The translations under genes and the position numbers were made by a program. 64,000 nucleotides of DNA from Fidelibacterota bacterium (GTDB lineage Bacteria; Fidelibacterota; SORT01): contig JACZYG010000011.1 of assembly GCA_022571215.1 (NCBI GenBank), forward strand, positions 1 to 64,000. Direction: 5' to 3'. The notes beneath the pieces were generated by a model. That model did not search any database, was not told the DNA's origin, and saw only the letters and a program-made list of their open reading frames with translations. Below are positions 52,092 to 60,116 of this stretch, piece by piece (position 1 is the stretch's first letter; every line of letters begins with the position of its first letter).

Positions 52092-54458
52092 TTAGAATTG
52101 TTTGCCAAATTGGAAATGAACCTTCCAACCCCCTCTTTTGCTGGAATCGGTAAGATCATCAAATCCATATCCCATATCGAAACCTATAAGGCCTACCAAC
52201 GGCATGAACATCCGTAACCCAAAACCTGCCGATTTATGCAGATCAAATATATCAGTTGAATTAAAATCAAGCCAGGTGTTACCACCTTCGTAAAAGAACA
52301 GCCCGAAGATTGTCGGGTTTGGAGCAATCGGGAACCTTAATTCCATGGAAAACTTCGTCATTACTCTGCCGCCTATTGCGAAATTGCTTGATGTTGGACT
52401 CGGCGGACCTACCGTCCTGTCATCATATCCCCTTAACGGTTCACCAATGGTCAATCCGCTGCCGCCCATAAAGAAGTTTTCGTCCCAGGGAATAAACGCG
52501 TTTTTAGAAAATGTGCCGATAGACCCGAACTTATATTTATTCAACAATACAAAATTCCAGAACAACGGTGTATACCAATCTACGGAGATTACGCTTTTAT
52601 AAAAATCTTCATCGCCGCCGAGAAGACCACCCGAAAGTTGAGAAAGCAGAGAAAAGACCGAGCCTTGAGTCGGAAATTCCGGACGGTCACGGCTGTCTCT
52701 CGTCAGAACTATTGTTAGAGTTCTTTGGTTCGTTTTTATTACTTCTTTATCTATGTCACCTTCGGAGATTTCCGCAAAACGTTCCGGTGAAACCAATCTC
52801 TGAAGGATGCTGGGGTCTTTTATGTTGGAAAATTCCCTGCGCGCTATACGCAACGATGAATTTCCACGAAAGTAATCATCAGGCCAACGGAACCGTCTGC
52901 CCAATGTAACAGTCCCCCCGTATTCCTTCTGATCAAGAGGAATTGTAATTCCCCTTCTTTTAGTGTTAAAGACCCGGAATCCTGCCAATGTAGGCGTACC
53001 AAATAACCATGGTTCCGTAAACCCTATGGAGAATGCCCTGAAAATTCGACCAAATTGCCAGTTGAATGAGAGTATCTGTCCATTACCAATGAAGTTGTTG
53101 AAGTCAACACCGATTGAACCTATAGCGCCGTCCCTTTGCGAAAAACCCGCCGATGCGTTAGCCCTGTCAGTTTGTTTCTCCTCAACCACGATTTCCACAT
53201 CCACTTCATCATCGTCTACCGGACTGATGTTGGGAATTACATTCGCGAAATAATTCAGTATAAATATTTCTCGTTGACTTCGGATAAGTTTAGTCCGATT
53301 GAAAACCTCTCCGGGATATAATTTTAGTTCACGGCGAATTACTTTTTCTTTTGTTTTTGTATTTCCATAAATATTAACATTTCTGACAAATACCTTTTGA
53401 TTTTCCGATATATCGTACTTGATATTCACTACGTCTTCAGAAAATGGCGTTTGCAAGGGTTGAATATTTACATATATATAACCCTTATCCATGTATAAAC
53501 CGGTTAATCGGTCAAAGACCGCGGCTTCGAGGACTTCTTCATTGTAATCATCACCCTCTTTAATTCCCAAGACAAACATAAGTTCTTCTTCGCTGAAGAG
53601 CTCATTTCCTTCAAACGTTATCTCTCCAATTTTGTATCGGTTTCCCTCTCTGATGGTCAAGTTCAGATAAAGCTTCTCCTTTTTATCATCATAAATAAGC
53701 GAATCGGAGAGAATCTCGGCATCCCTGTAGCCGTTATTCTTATAAAACTGAACGATATTTTCTTTATCTTCTTCAAACTCTTCCGCATCAAAACCACCCT
53801 TACGCCAGAAACGCCATTTCCCCTTTGTCTTATTATTTTTCATCTGTTTAATGATCTTACCTTCCGAAAAATTTTCGACGCCCTTTATTACAATTCCTCT
53901 GATACTAACCTTAGATCCTTCATTAATATTGAACCGCAGAATTATGTAATCCTCTTTTTCAGTCGGAATACGTTCGGTGCTGACTTCAACCAACAGATAC
54001 CCTTTATCCTTATAAATCTCTTTTATGGCAATAATGGTTCGCATTTCCATATGAGGAGTAATCCGCTGACCGCGGAAAAAAGTGACTACATCCTTTAACT
54101 TGTCATCCTTTAGGTGTTTATTGCCCTTTAACTCATAACTGTCCATTTTGGGATATTCTTTAACCGTTATCAGGAGATAAAGTCCTTCCTCGACCTGCTT
54201 TTCAGCCGTTATTTGCACATCAGAAAAAACTTTCATAGCCCATAAACGGTTTATCGCATCTTTGATATCATCACCTGATATTACTTTTCCGGCAACTAAT
54301 CCGGAATTTCTTAGGATGACACCCGCGGCTGCAGCCTTGTTCCCGACCACATCCACGCTGAATATTTTCACTTTTTCCTGAGCCTGAAGCGCTGAAGCGA
54401 AAGACATAATCGCTACACTGAATACCATTGCGACTGTTCTGTTAATGTTCATACCCAT
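52092..54458 (-). CDS. bamA: outer-membrane protein assembly factor BamA
   Basis: 788 aa. A signal peptide ends at ALQAQ; five POTRA-type modules span ~30-430 (KIFSVDVVGNKAAAAGVI; EKLYLNLTIREGNRYKIGEI; NVNIYGNTKTKEKVIRREL), followed by the Omp85 beta barrel from ~440 to the C-terminal Phe (GGWKVHFQFGKQF). VRGF/Y-like motif appears as LRGYDDRTVG. It is the core of the BAM complex that inserts barrels in the outer membrane. No BamB-D partner is encoded nearby. It follows uppS in the operon by 27 bp. Confidence 0.95.
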   Translation of the reverse strand: MGMNINRTVAMVFSVAIMSFASALQAQEKVKIFSVDVVGNKAAAAGVILRNSGLVAGKVISGDDIKDAINRLWAMKVFSDVQITAEKQVEEGLYLLITVKEYPKMDSYELKGNKHLKDDKLKDVVTFFRGQRITPHMEMRTIIAIKEIYKDKGYLLVEVSTERIPTEKEDYIILRFNINEGSKVSIRGIVIKGVENFSEGKIIKQMKNNKTKGKWRFWRKGGFDAEEFEEDKENIVQFYKNNGYRDAEILSDSLIYDDKKEKLYLNLTIREGNRYKIGEITFEGNELFSEEELMFVLGIKEGDDYNEEVLEAAVFDRLTGLYMDKGYIYVNIQPLQTPFSEDVVNIKYDISENQKVFVRNVNIYGNTKTKEKVIRRELKLYPGEVFNRTKLIRSQREIFILNYFANVIPNISPVDDDEVDVEIVVEEKQTDRANASAGFSQRDGAIGSIGVDFNNFIGNGQILSFNWQFGRIFRAFSIGFTEPWLFGTPTLAGFRVFNTKRRGITIPLDQKEYGGTVTLGRRFRWPDDYFRGNSSLRIARREFSNIKDPSILQRLVSPERFAEISEGDIDKEVIKTNQRTLTIVLTRDSRDRPEFPTQGSVFSLLSQLSGGLLGGDEDFYKSVISVDWYTPLFWNFVLLNKYKFGSIGTFSKNAFIPWDENFFMGGSGLTIGEPLRGYDDRTVGPPSPTSSNFAIGGRVMTKFSMELRFPIAPNPTIFGLFFYEGGNTWLDFNSTDIFDLHKSAGFGLRMFMPLVGLIGFDMGYGFDDLTDSSKRGGWKVHFQFGKQF

Positions 54459-54485
54459 CTTTAAAAAGAAATTTGCCCTATCGAT

Positions 54486-55253
54486 TCAATTAATCTGCTC
54501 ACTGACCTTTCCATATCTTCTTTCCCTTCTTTGATAATCGCTTAATGCCTCATACAATTGCGCTCTCCGGAATTCAGGCCATAGAGTGTCTGTTATATAT
54601 AACTCCGTATAAGCCAACTGCCATAAAAGGAAATTACTAATTCTTGCCTCCCCGCTCGTTCGAATCAGCAGATCCGGATCCGGCGTGTCATTTGTCAGCA
54701 GAAAATCGGAAAATTTCTTTTCATCTAAATCGGAAATATCCAGTTCATCCGATTCGACCGCTTCAACTATTTTCTTGACCGCGCCTATTATCTCCCTCCT
54801 CGAACCATACGAAAGAGCAAGGTGTAACTTTAAACCCTTGTTAGCGGAAGTATCCTCTATCGCTATCCTCATCTCGTTTGCTGCCGCTGACGGCAGATCG
54901 TCAAGATTTCCAAGTGTCGATATCCTAACTTCGTTATCCATAAGATCTTTAAGTTCACGACGTATTGTTCGGAAGAGAAGTTTCATTAAAGCAGACACTT
55001 CTCTTTTCGGACGTTGCCAATTTTCAAGCGAAAATGTATAAAGAGTTAAATGCCCAATACCTAATTGACCGCACGCCTCTACAATATCCTTAACAGAGTT
55101 TATACCCTCGCTATGACCCGCCACTCTCGGCAACCCGCGACTTTTTGCCCATCTTCCGTTGCCGTCCATAATGACAGCTATGTGTTCGGGCAACGTTCCC
55201 GAAGATTTCAATTCATTTTGAAGTAGTTTGTCGTGCGGTTCCGGTTCTTTCAT
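54486..55253 (-). CDS. uppS: undecaprenyl diphosphate synthase
   Basis: 255 aa. cis-prenyltransferase signature: HIAVIMDGNGRWAKSRGL, GHSEGINSV, LYTFSLENWQRPKREVSALM and the C-terminal PDLLIRTSGEARISNFLLWQ with WPEF. It makes the C55 carrier for peptidoglycan and surface glycans. It is the first gene of the envelope operon. CdsA, often found between uppS and dxr, is absent here. Confidence 0.96.
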   Translation of the reverse strand: MKEPEPHDKLLQNELKSSGTLPEHIAVIMDGNGRWAKSRGLPRVAGHSEGINSVKDIVEACGQLGIGHLTLYTFSLENWQRPKREVSALMKLLFRTIRRELKDLMDNEVRISTLGNLDDLPSAAANEMRIAIEDTSANKGLKLHLALSYGSRREIIGAVKKIVEAVESDELDISDLDEKKFSDFLLTNDTPDPDLLIRTSGEARISNFLLWQLAYTELYITDTLWPEFRRAQLYEALSDYQRRERRYGKVSEQIN

Positions 55254-55381
55254 TAAATATCAATTATCCAATTTTTATTTAGCCTATAATAGTACTTAGA
55301 ATGATGCCTAATGTCAACATCTGCCTGTGAATTTCCATGCCTGTACATTTCCGGCAATTCTTTATTTCGTGAATTGCCCGG

Positions 55382-55633
55382 CTAATTTTTTCGGTTCCCT
55401 TTTCTCACGTAAACAATATAACCTTTGGTTTCGATAAGCTTCTCCTCTCCAAGATATTCATGACCGTTACTGTGGCACCAAGCCGGCATATCCAAGATGA
55501 TGGCAAGATCATCGGCTTTGATGGCTATAATCTCCCCTACTTCAATATTCTTAATCATTTTTGAAGTTTCAATAATTGGATATGGGCATATAAACCCGAG
55601 AGCGTTCAACTCTTTATCTGGCGAATATTTCAT
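55382..55633 (-). CDS. TusA-family sulfurtransferase
   Basis: 83 aa, full length for the SirA/TusA fold. The active-site motif C-P-x-P occurs as ICPYPIIETSKMIKNI (Cys ~16), with VGEIIAIKADDLAIILDMP after it. Such proteins carry persulfide sulfur for tRNA thiolation, molybdenum cofactor or other sulfur relays. It lies near an Fe-S assembly group but is separated from it by a terminator (55687-55708), so an independent transcript is likely. Confidence 0.9.
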   Translation of the reverse strand: MKYSPDKELNALGFICPYPIIETSKMIKNIEVGEIIAIKADDLAIILDMPAWCHSNGHEYLGEEKLIETKGYIVYVRKGNRKN

Positions 55634-55686
55634 TTTTCACAATTTAACGACCGGGATAGAAAACTTCAAAGATTATTAAATTAAAA

Positions 55687-55708
55687 AACCCCGAGATGAA
55701 TCGGGGTT
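55687..55708 (-). terminator. rho-independent terminator of the rrf2-mrp-MIP18 operon
   Basis: Stem AACCCCGA / TCGGGGTT (55687-55694, 55701-55708), loop of six bases; on the minus strand it is followed by a run of Ts. It lies 30 bp after the MIP18-like stop. Confidence 0.8.
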
Positions 55709-55737
55709 AATTAATCCGTATACTCTATTTTTCTGAT

Positions 55738-56034
55738 CTAAAAGCCTAATTTTTCCTTTGCTGCTGCGCTCATCATTGTAGCATTCCATTCAGGCTCCCA
55801 GACTATATCCACATCCGCCTGAGTGATTCCTTCCATCGCTCTCAATCTTCCGGTGACGTCAGAGGAAATTTGAGCGCTCATCGGGCAACCTTTTCCCGTT
55901 AATGTCATAGTTATCTTCACCGCATCATCGATTATGTTTACGTCATATACCAGCCCGAGATCAACAATATTAACAGGGATCTCAGGATCAAAACAATCTT
56001 TTAGCGCTTCAAGTACTTCTTCTTCTTTTACCAT
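55738..56034 (-). CDS. MIP18-family (DUF59) iron-sulfur maturation protein
   Basis: 98 aa from ATG 56034, with CGGAG seven bases upstream; a longer start at 56070 would overlap the mrp gene. The DUF59 fold is clear: VLEALKDCFDPEIPVNIVDL, MTLTGKGCPMSAQISSDV with the conserved Cys, and WEPEWNATMMS. Family members (SufT, PaaD-like) help insert or transfer Fe-S clusters. It is encoded right after an Mrp/ApbC ATPase and an Rrf2 regulator, which fits Fe-S work. Confidence 0.9.
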   Translation of the reverse strand: MVKEEEVLEALKDCFDPEIPVNIVDLGLVYDVNIIDDAVKITMTLTGKGCPMSAQISSDVTGRLRAMEGITQADVDIVWEPEWNATMMSAAAKEKLGF

Positions 56035-56056
56035 TTTATATCTCCGATTCTCAATA

Positions 56057-57136
56057 TTATGCTGTTTCAAGTACAGGCGTTTCTACTTGAACGCCTATGG
56101 AGGCAATAACTCTCTCCGTTATTTCCTTAAACGCTTTTGCCGAAGCAGATTCCGGAGCGTTGATAACAACCGGAATACCGTCATCTCCGCTTTTACGTAC
56201 CACCGCTTCGATAGGCACCTTGCCGAGGAATGGCACTTTAAGCTTGAGCGCTTCCCTTTCTCCGCCCCCGCTGCCGAAAATATCTGTTTCTTCATTGCAG
56301 TGCGGACAGTGGAACATACTCATATTCTCCACGATACCAAGAACGGGAGCATTTACCTGTCTGAACATTGCGGCTCCCTTATCGGCATCGAGAAGAGCAA
56401 GGTCCTGCGGAGTCGTTACGATAACAGCCCCGGTAAGCTTGACCTTCTGAGCCAAGGTGAGCTGCACATCTCCGGTGCCGGGAGGCAGGTCCATCACCAA
56501 ATAATCTATATTACCCCATGTAATATCATCAATGAATTGAGTGATAAGCTTTGCAACTATCGGACCGCGCCATATCACAGGAGCTTCATCATCCAACAGT
56601 AATCCGAGCGACATCAACTTGATCCCGTGCTTTTCAAGAGGTATGATCTTTCTTCCTTCACCGATTCCAGGCTTTTCATTCGTACCCATTATTGTAGGAA
56701 CGCTTGGTCCATATATATCGCAATCAAGCAAGCCCACGCTGTGACCGAGAAGCGATAAGGAGATGGCGAGATTTGACGCAACAGTTGACTTGCCGACCCC
56801 CCCTTTACCGCTTGCTACGGCAATAGTTTGTTTGACCCCCTTTATAAGAGACTGTCCAGCCCATTGATTTTGCGGTTGTGGCGTTGTTTGACGCTTTAAC
56901 TGTTCCGCCTCTTTGATCTCCACCTCATCTACTTCGCCACTCTCTTTCAGTACGGATATTATCGCGTCAACGATCTCTTTCTTCTTCTTTTCATCATTCG
57001 ACGTAATGTTCAGGAAGACTACCGCATTTTTATTATCAATTTCAAAATCCTTTATAATCCCGAATGATACTATATCTCTGCTAAATCCCGGATACTTGAT
57101 AGTCCGGAAGAGTTCTAACGCTTTTTCTTTATTCAT
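56057..57136 (-). CDS. apbC: Mrp/ApbC P-loop Fe-S carrier ATPase
   Basis: 359 aa. An N-terminal DUF59 (MIP18-like) domain occupies residues 1-~80 (GFSRDIVSFGIIKDFEIDN), then the deviant Walker A GKGGVGKSTVASNLAISL, Walker B region LVMDLPPGTGDVQL, and the C-x2-C Fe-S site FHCPHCNEE. It binds a [4Fe-4S] cluster and transfers it to targets. It is 6 bp downstream of the Rrf2 gene. Confidence 0.93.
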   Translation of the reverse strand: MNKEKALELFRTIKYPGFSRDIVSFGIIKDFEIDNKNAVVFLNITSNDEKKKKEIVDAIISVLKESGEVDEVEIKEAEQLKRQTTPQPQNQWAGQSLIKGVKQTIAVASGKGGVGKSTVASNLAISLSLLGHSVGLLDCDIYGPSVPTIMGTNEKPGIGEGRKIIPLEKHGIKLMSLGLLLDDEAPVIWRGPIVAKLITQFIDDITWGNIDYLVMDLPPGTGDVQLTLAQKVKLTGAVIVTTPQDLALLDADKGAAMFRQVNAPVLGIVENMSMFHCPHCNEETDIFGSGGGEREALKLKVPFLGKVPIEAVVRKSGDDGIPVVINAPESASAKAFKEITERVIASIGVQVETPVLETA

Positions 57137-57142
57137 ACGTTC

Positions 57143-57601
57143 CTAATCTGCTTCTACTTTAATATTATTTTCATTGTCAATAACGATGGCTTGACCATTC
57201 AGCTGTTCGGATATACCCTTCATTGTAACATTTTCCAGAACCTCAAACATTTTATTTTCGGCTTCGTGAAATGTATCTTGAATCACGCAATGTATATTTA
57301 CCGAACAGTTGGATCTAACTCCACTGCAATTGAAAATCGGATTCAATCCCTCCGCCGCTTCGATTATATGTTTTAAATTAATATCTTCCGGTATTCTTGA
57401 AAGTGTATAACCGCCCTTCGAACCGCGATATGAACTAACAATCCCAGCCTTCGCCAAAGATTGGAATATCTTGGCGAGATAACTCTCCGAAACGTTTTGT
57501 TCCCTCGCTATTTCACTGACATAGGTGACACTGTTTTCCGGTTTATTGGAAAGGTAGTATATTCCGTGTATCGCATGCTCACTTTTTGAAGTAAATTCCA
57601 T
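57143..57601 (-). CDS. Rrf2-family regulator (IscR-like)
   Basis: 152 aa. A winged helix (YVSEIAREQNVSESYLAKIF; recognition YRGSKGGYTLSRIPEDINL) and a cluster-binding loop with three cysteines, CSGVRSNCSVNIHC (Cys at spacing 6 and 5), just as in Rrf2/IscR cluster sensors. It presumably senses Fe-S supply. The divergent promoter region has a perfect palindrome between its -10 element and its ATG, so autorepression is likely. It is the first gene of the Fe-S operon. Confidence 0.93.
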   Translation of the reverse strand: MEFTSKSEHAIHGIYYLSNKPENSVTYVSEIAREQNVSESYLAKIFQSLAKAGIVSSYRGSKGGYTLSRIPEDINLKHIIEAAEGLNPIFNCSGVRSNCSVNIHCVIQDTFHEAENKMFEVLENVTMKGISEQLNGQAIVIDNENNIKVEAD

Positions 57602-57625
57602 CTTATTCTTCTGCTCTTTTTAATT

Positions 57626-57677
57626 CGGACAAAATTTGTCCGGTTCTCAATATAATTCTGATACTCCGTTATTGCAA
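57626..57677 (-). promoter_or_regulatory. promoter and palindromic operator of the rrf2 operon
   Basis: On the minus strand: -35 TTGCAA (57672-57677), 17-bp spacer, -10 TATATT (57649-57654) and, directly at the expected start of transcription, the perfect palindrome CGGACAAA-A-TTTGTCCG (57626-57642). This is the standard position for a repressor such as the Rrf2 protein encoded next. The selenoprotein-like gene on the other strand starts 134 bp away and could share the site. Confidence 0.65.
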
Positions 57678-57775
57678 GAAATTATTACTAAGATTTACTC
57701 TTGACTTATAACCTTACTTCAGATATTTTTATTGGACGTTACTGATAATTTATCTCTAAATAAAAGGATACAACT

Positions 57776-58375
57776 GTGAAACGGATAGTCAAAAATAGAT
57801 TCTGCAAATTTCTTATTCCTCTTTTATTACTGTTTACGACGGAATCAATTGCGTCCCTGCCTGAAGCAATTCAGTATCGAAACGCCCGATTCAAAGATCT
57901 CCAAAGCATAGATGTTCTTAAAAAACTTTTCAATGAGGACGAAGGAAAAGTACGACTTTTTTTATTGATGTCCCCTACTTGAAGCGTTTGTATTCGAGGT
58001 GCCCGGTGGGTACAAAATAATATTCTTGCAAAATATCCTAAAGCTGATTTCAAGATCTACGCCGTTTGGATGCCCGTTATTCGCGGAGATTCAAAACTCG
58101 CCGTTCCGGATGCGGTGGCGCTTCTACCGGACTCAAGGGTAATTCACTATTGGGACCAAACTCGCATTAGCGGTAGTTTCTTTAAAAAGAATATCGCTCC
58201 CGATGTGAGCAGTAGCGTAGCGTGGGATATGTTCTTTCTTTATGGACCGGAAGCTGTTTGGGAAGAAATTCCTGAATCGCTCGTAGACAAGGGAAGAACT
58301 ATTATCGGCTCCTCAGGAGCTCTCGGTTATGAATTCGGCGAACTCATGAAGAGCATGAATAATAAAACAAAATAG
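57776..58375 (+). CDS. probable selenoprotein, thioredoxin-like exported redox protein (TGA = Sec69)
   Basis: 199 aa if TGA at 57980-57982 is read as selenocysteine; GTG start. A signal peptide ends at SIAS (~residue 27). After a helical part comes KVRLFLLMSPT, then U69-S-V-C72, then IRGARWVQNNILAKYPKADF and IYAVWMPVIRGDSK: a thioredoxin-like beta-alpha-beta start with U in the place of the first Cys of C-x-x-C. The frame stays open for 393 bases after the TGA to a normal TAG. Without Sec it would be two unrelated short ORFs, the second without a good start. A bacterial-SECIS-like hairpin follows the TGA (separate entry). A nonsense mutation is the main alternative. The role is a thiol-redox or peroxide-type reaction in the periplasm, inferred. 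Confidence 0.72.
57980..58013 (+). promoter_or_regulatory. candidate Sec codon with bacterial SECIS-like hairpin
   Basis: TGA at 57980-57982. Downstream, GTGCCC (57999-58004) pairs with GGGTAC (58008-58013; one G-T wobble) around a GGT loop (58005-58007). The loop G is about 22-23 nt after the TGA, within the 16-37 nt range described for bacterial SECIS elements, and the loop is small and G-containing. An alternative, longer pairing uses TTTGTA / TACAAA outside it. The hairpin is modest, so this is supportive, not proof. Confidence 0.55.
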
Positions 58376-58442
58376 AGGACTTCTGCTTTCTGTGAATTAA
58401 AACTTTGAATATTTTAGATTCAGATTAGAATATTTTTATCTG

Positions 58443-58473
58443 AAAAAAGACCGGTCAGATGCCGGTCTTTTTT
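58443..58473. terminator. strong terminator between convergent genes
   Basis: A stem of AAAAAAGACCGG / CCGGTCTTTTTT (58443-58454, 58462-58473) with a 7-base loop and T-runs on both strands. It separates the selenoprotein candidate and the convergent 3D-domain gene and can stop transcription from either side. Confidence 0.85.
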
Positions 58474-58490
58474 TTAGAACCCTGGTTCTC

Positions 58491-59039
58491 TTAGTTATTC
58501 ATCTCTGTAGAAACGATGTATACATCCCTCACTCCCCATGCTTTGGCGTCGTTTACCGAATCCATCCAAATATCCGCTCTGTTGGTATATAGTTTATTCA
58601 TCGTGTCGTGAACGACCATCCTTTTCACATAGATAAGATCGACAGTATCGCCGTATGCAATTGTCACGGTAGGATTGTATCCCATCCTCCGCATCATTTC
58701 GTTCTCTGCCCGAATCATATCTCGGCTCAATGCTAACGTGCCGTCTTGTACACGTTCACCACTTGCGTTGATAAAAGGAGTAGAGTCCGTTTGATTTTCC
58801 TTAGAATTATATGCTGTTGATAATATGCGCGAGAGACCCTTATAGGGATTTTTCCGATATTCCTCCTGCAACCATATCAGAGAATTCTCTATATTGCCTA
58901 ACTCTTTAAGCAAAGATATGTTTTCCTTTTCGAGTATTTCTATCCCATCGGCGACATTGTAATCAATCCCGTACATTATCCCCGAGCCTGTTAAAATGAA
59001 AGTCCACAATACCCCGAATAGCAGTGTACTGTTTTTCAT
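58491..59039 (-). CDS. exported 3D-domain (double-psi beta-barrel) protein
   Basis: 182 aa from ATG 59037-59039, which has GGGAGAGAG nearby; the longer frame from 59144 adds a non-signal tail. A hydrophobic N-terminal segment (MKNSTLLFGVLWTFILTGSG) is followed by a coiled coil (~35-70). The C-terminal ~85 residues resemble a 3D domain: DGTLALSRDM, GDTVDLIYVKRMVVHDTMN, then the D of RADIWMDSVNDAKAWGVRDV. 3D domains occur in lytic transglycosylases (MltA) and RpfB-type proteins, so a peptidoglycan-related role is plausible, but the catalytic Asp set is not fully certain. Confidence 0.65.
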   Translation of the reverse strand: MKNSTLLFGVLWTFILTGSGIMYGIDYNVADGIEILEKENISLLKELGNIENSLIWLQEEYRKNPYKGLSRILSTAYNSKENQTDSTPFINASGERVQDGTLALSRDMIRAENEMMRRMGYNPTVTIAYGDTVDLIYVKRMVVHDTMNKLYTNRADIWMDSVNDAKAWGVRDVYIVSTEMNN

Positions 59040-59301
59040 TATCTCTCTCTCCCTATTAATTTCAATAGTTATTTCCGGGCAAACGTAGCTTCTAAGTATA
59101 CTCGCACCAGGTCGTAGATTATTCATAATGTAGTATACTCTCAATTAAAATAACTACATATGGTAGAATATTAGCGATTTTTCTTCAATATCCAACTATT
59201 TTTTTATCCTCACGCTATATGCGGTATTTCCTCTCTGTTTCTTTTATAGTATTTCTTCATCCAACTTGACAATTACAACCATCATCGGTTACCTTTGTTT
59301 G

Positions 59302-60111
59302 ATGAAAAAACCGATACTAATATTATTGTTAAGCTTTCTTTTCACTCTGACCGCAATCACAATTAACGGATGTTCAGTTTCTACTGTTCCTTCTCCCTAT
59401 ATGGATGAAAACAGCTATCTGCCGTCTGTTCTTAAAATTGTGGATGAACAGAGTAATCTTCAATTCAAAGCGGCGAATAATGATAATTACGTTTATCTAT
59501 CGATTATTATAAAAACTGACTCTTTAGAACGAATATATTCAAATTCCATCATAAATTTATGGTTAAACTCCGAAGGGTTACACAGTAAAAATTCCGGATT
59601 CCAATTTCCGCTCAAAAAACAAGCGCATCCTTTCTTGAAAAATCAATTTTCTACTCTAACAAATTGGGGAGGATTTAAAAGTGTCTTAACAACTGCACAG
59701 GAAGTAAGGTTAAAAGAACGAATCAGTGATGCAGAAGGTAAGATACTATATTTTAACAAGAAAAACGCCAGAATTGAGTCGGTCGAAGCGGATGGGAGTA
59801 GAGGATTTCGTTTAGATAAAATTATCTCTAAAGACAATATACAATTGAATTTTGTCATTCCTCTAAATGCAGACTTCGGAGACAGACTTGGTTTCGTCGG
59901 CTCAGTGAAGAGTAATCTTTCGATTGGATTTGAGATTCTGCCGGGGTATAATATATTTCGTTCTAATGTACGCTCGTTGCAACCATTGAACTCTCCCGGT
60001 TTAGGAAGACCCTTGCAGCAGACAAGAAGATCGCCGGGCTTACAACCAAGAACCGGACAGAATTCAGAAATATATTGGCTTGACCTCACGCTTTCGCACG
60101 GAGAGAGTTGA
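59302..60111 (+). CDS. lipoprotein of unknown function (first of a pair)
   Basis: About 269 aa from ATG 59302; TTG 59266 is in frame but overlaps a good -35 sequence (TTGACA), so the ATG is preferred although it has no clear ribosome-binding site. Lipobox TINGC. The body begins with a beta-rich domain (NYVYLSIIIKTDSLERIYSN, IINLWLNSEGLH) that resembles DOMON/CBM9-like extracellular sandwiches, and the C-terminus is Pro/Gln/Arg-rich. It is followed at once by a second lipoprotein gene, suggesting a cooperating pair. Confidence 0.6.
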   Translation: MKKPILILLLSFLFTLTAITINGCSVSTVPSPYMDENSYLPSVLKIVDEQSNLQFKAANNDNYVYLSIIIKTDSLERIYSNSIINLWLNSEGLHSKNSGFQFPLKKQAHPFLKNQFSTLTNWGGFKSVLTTAQEVRLKERISDAEGKILYFNKKNARIESVEADGSRGFRLDKIISKDNIQLNFVIPLNADFGDRLGFVGSVKSNLSIGFEILPGYNIFRSNVRSLQPLNSPGLGRPLQQTRRSPGLQPRTGQNSEIYWLDLTLSHGES

Positions 60112-60116
60112 TATTT

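Noticed and set aside
57776-57982. 68-codon gene ending at TGA 57980, with a second separate gene from 58070
   Set aside because: Both parts are in one frame with no stop between them except the TGA, and the joined product has a coherent fold. I treat it as one gene with Sec, while noting that a nonsense mutation remains possible.
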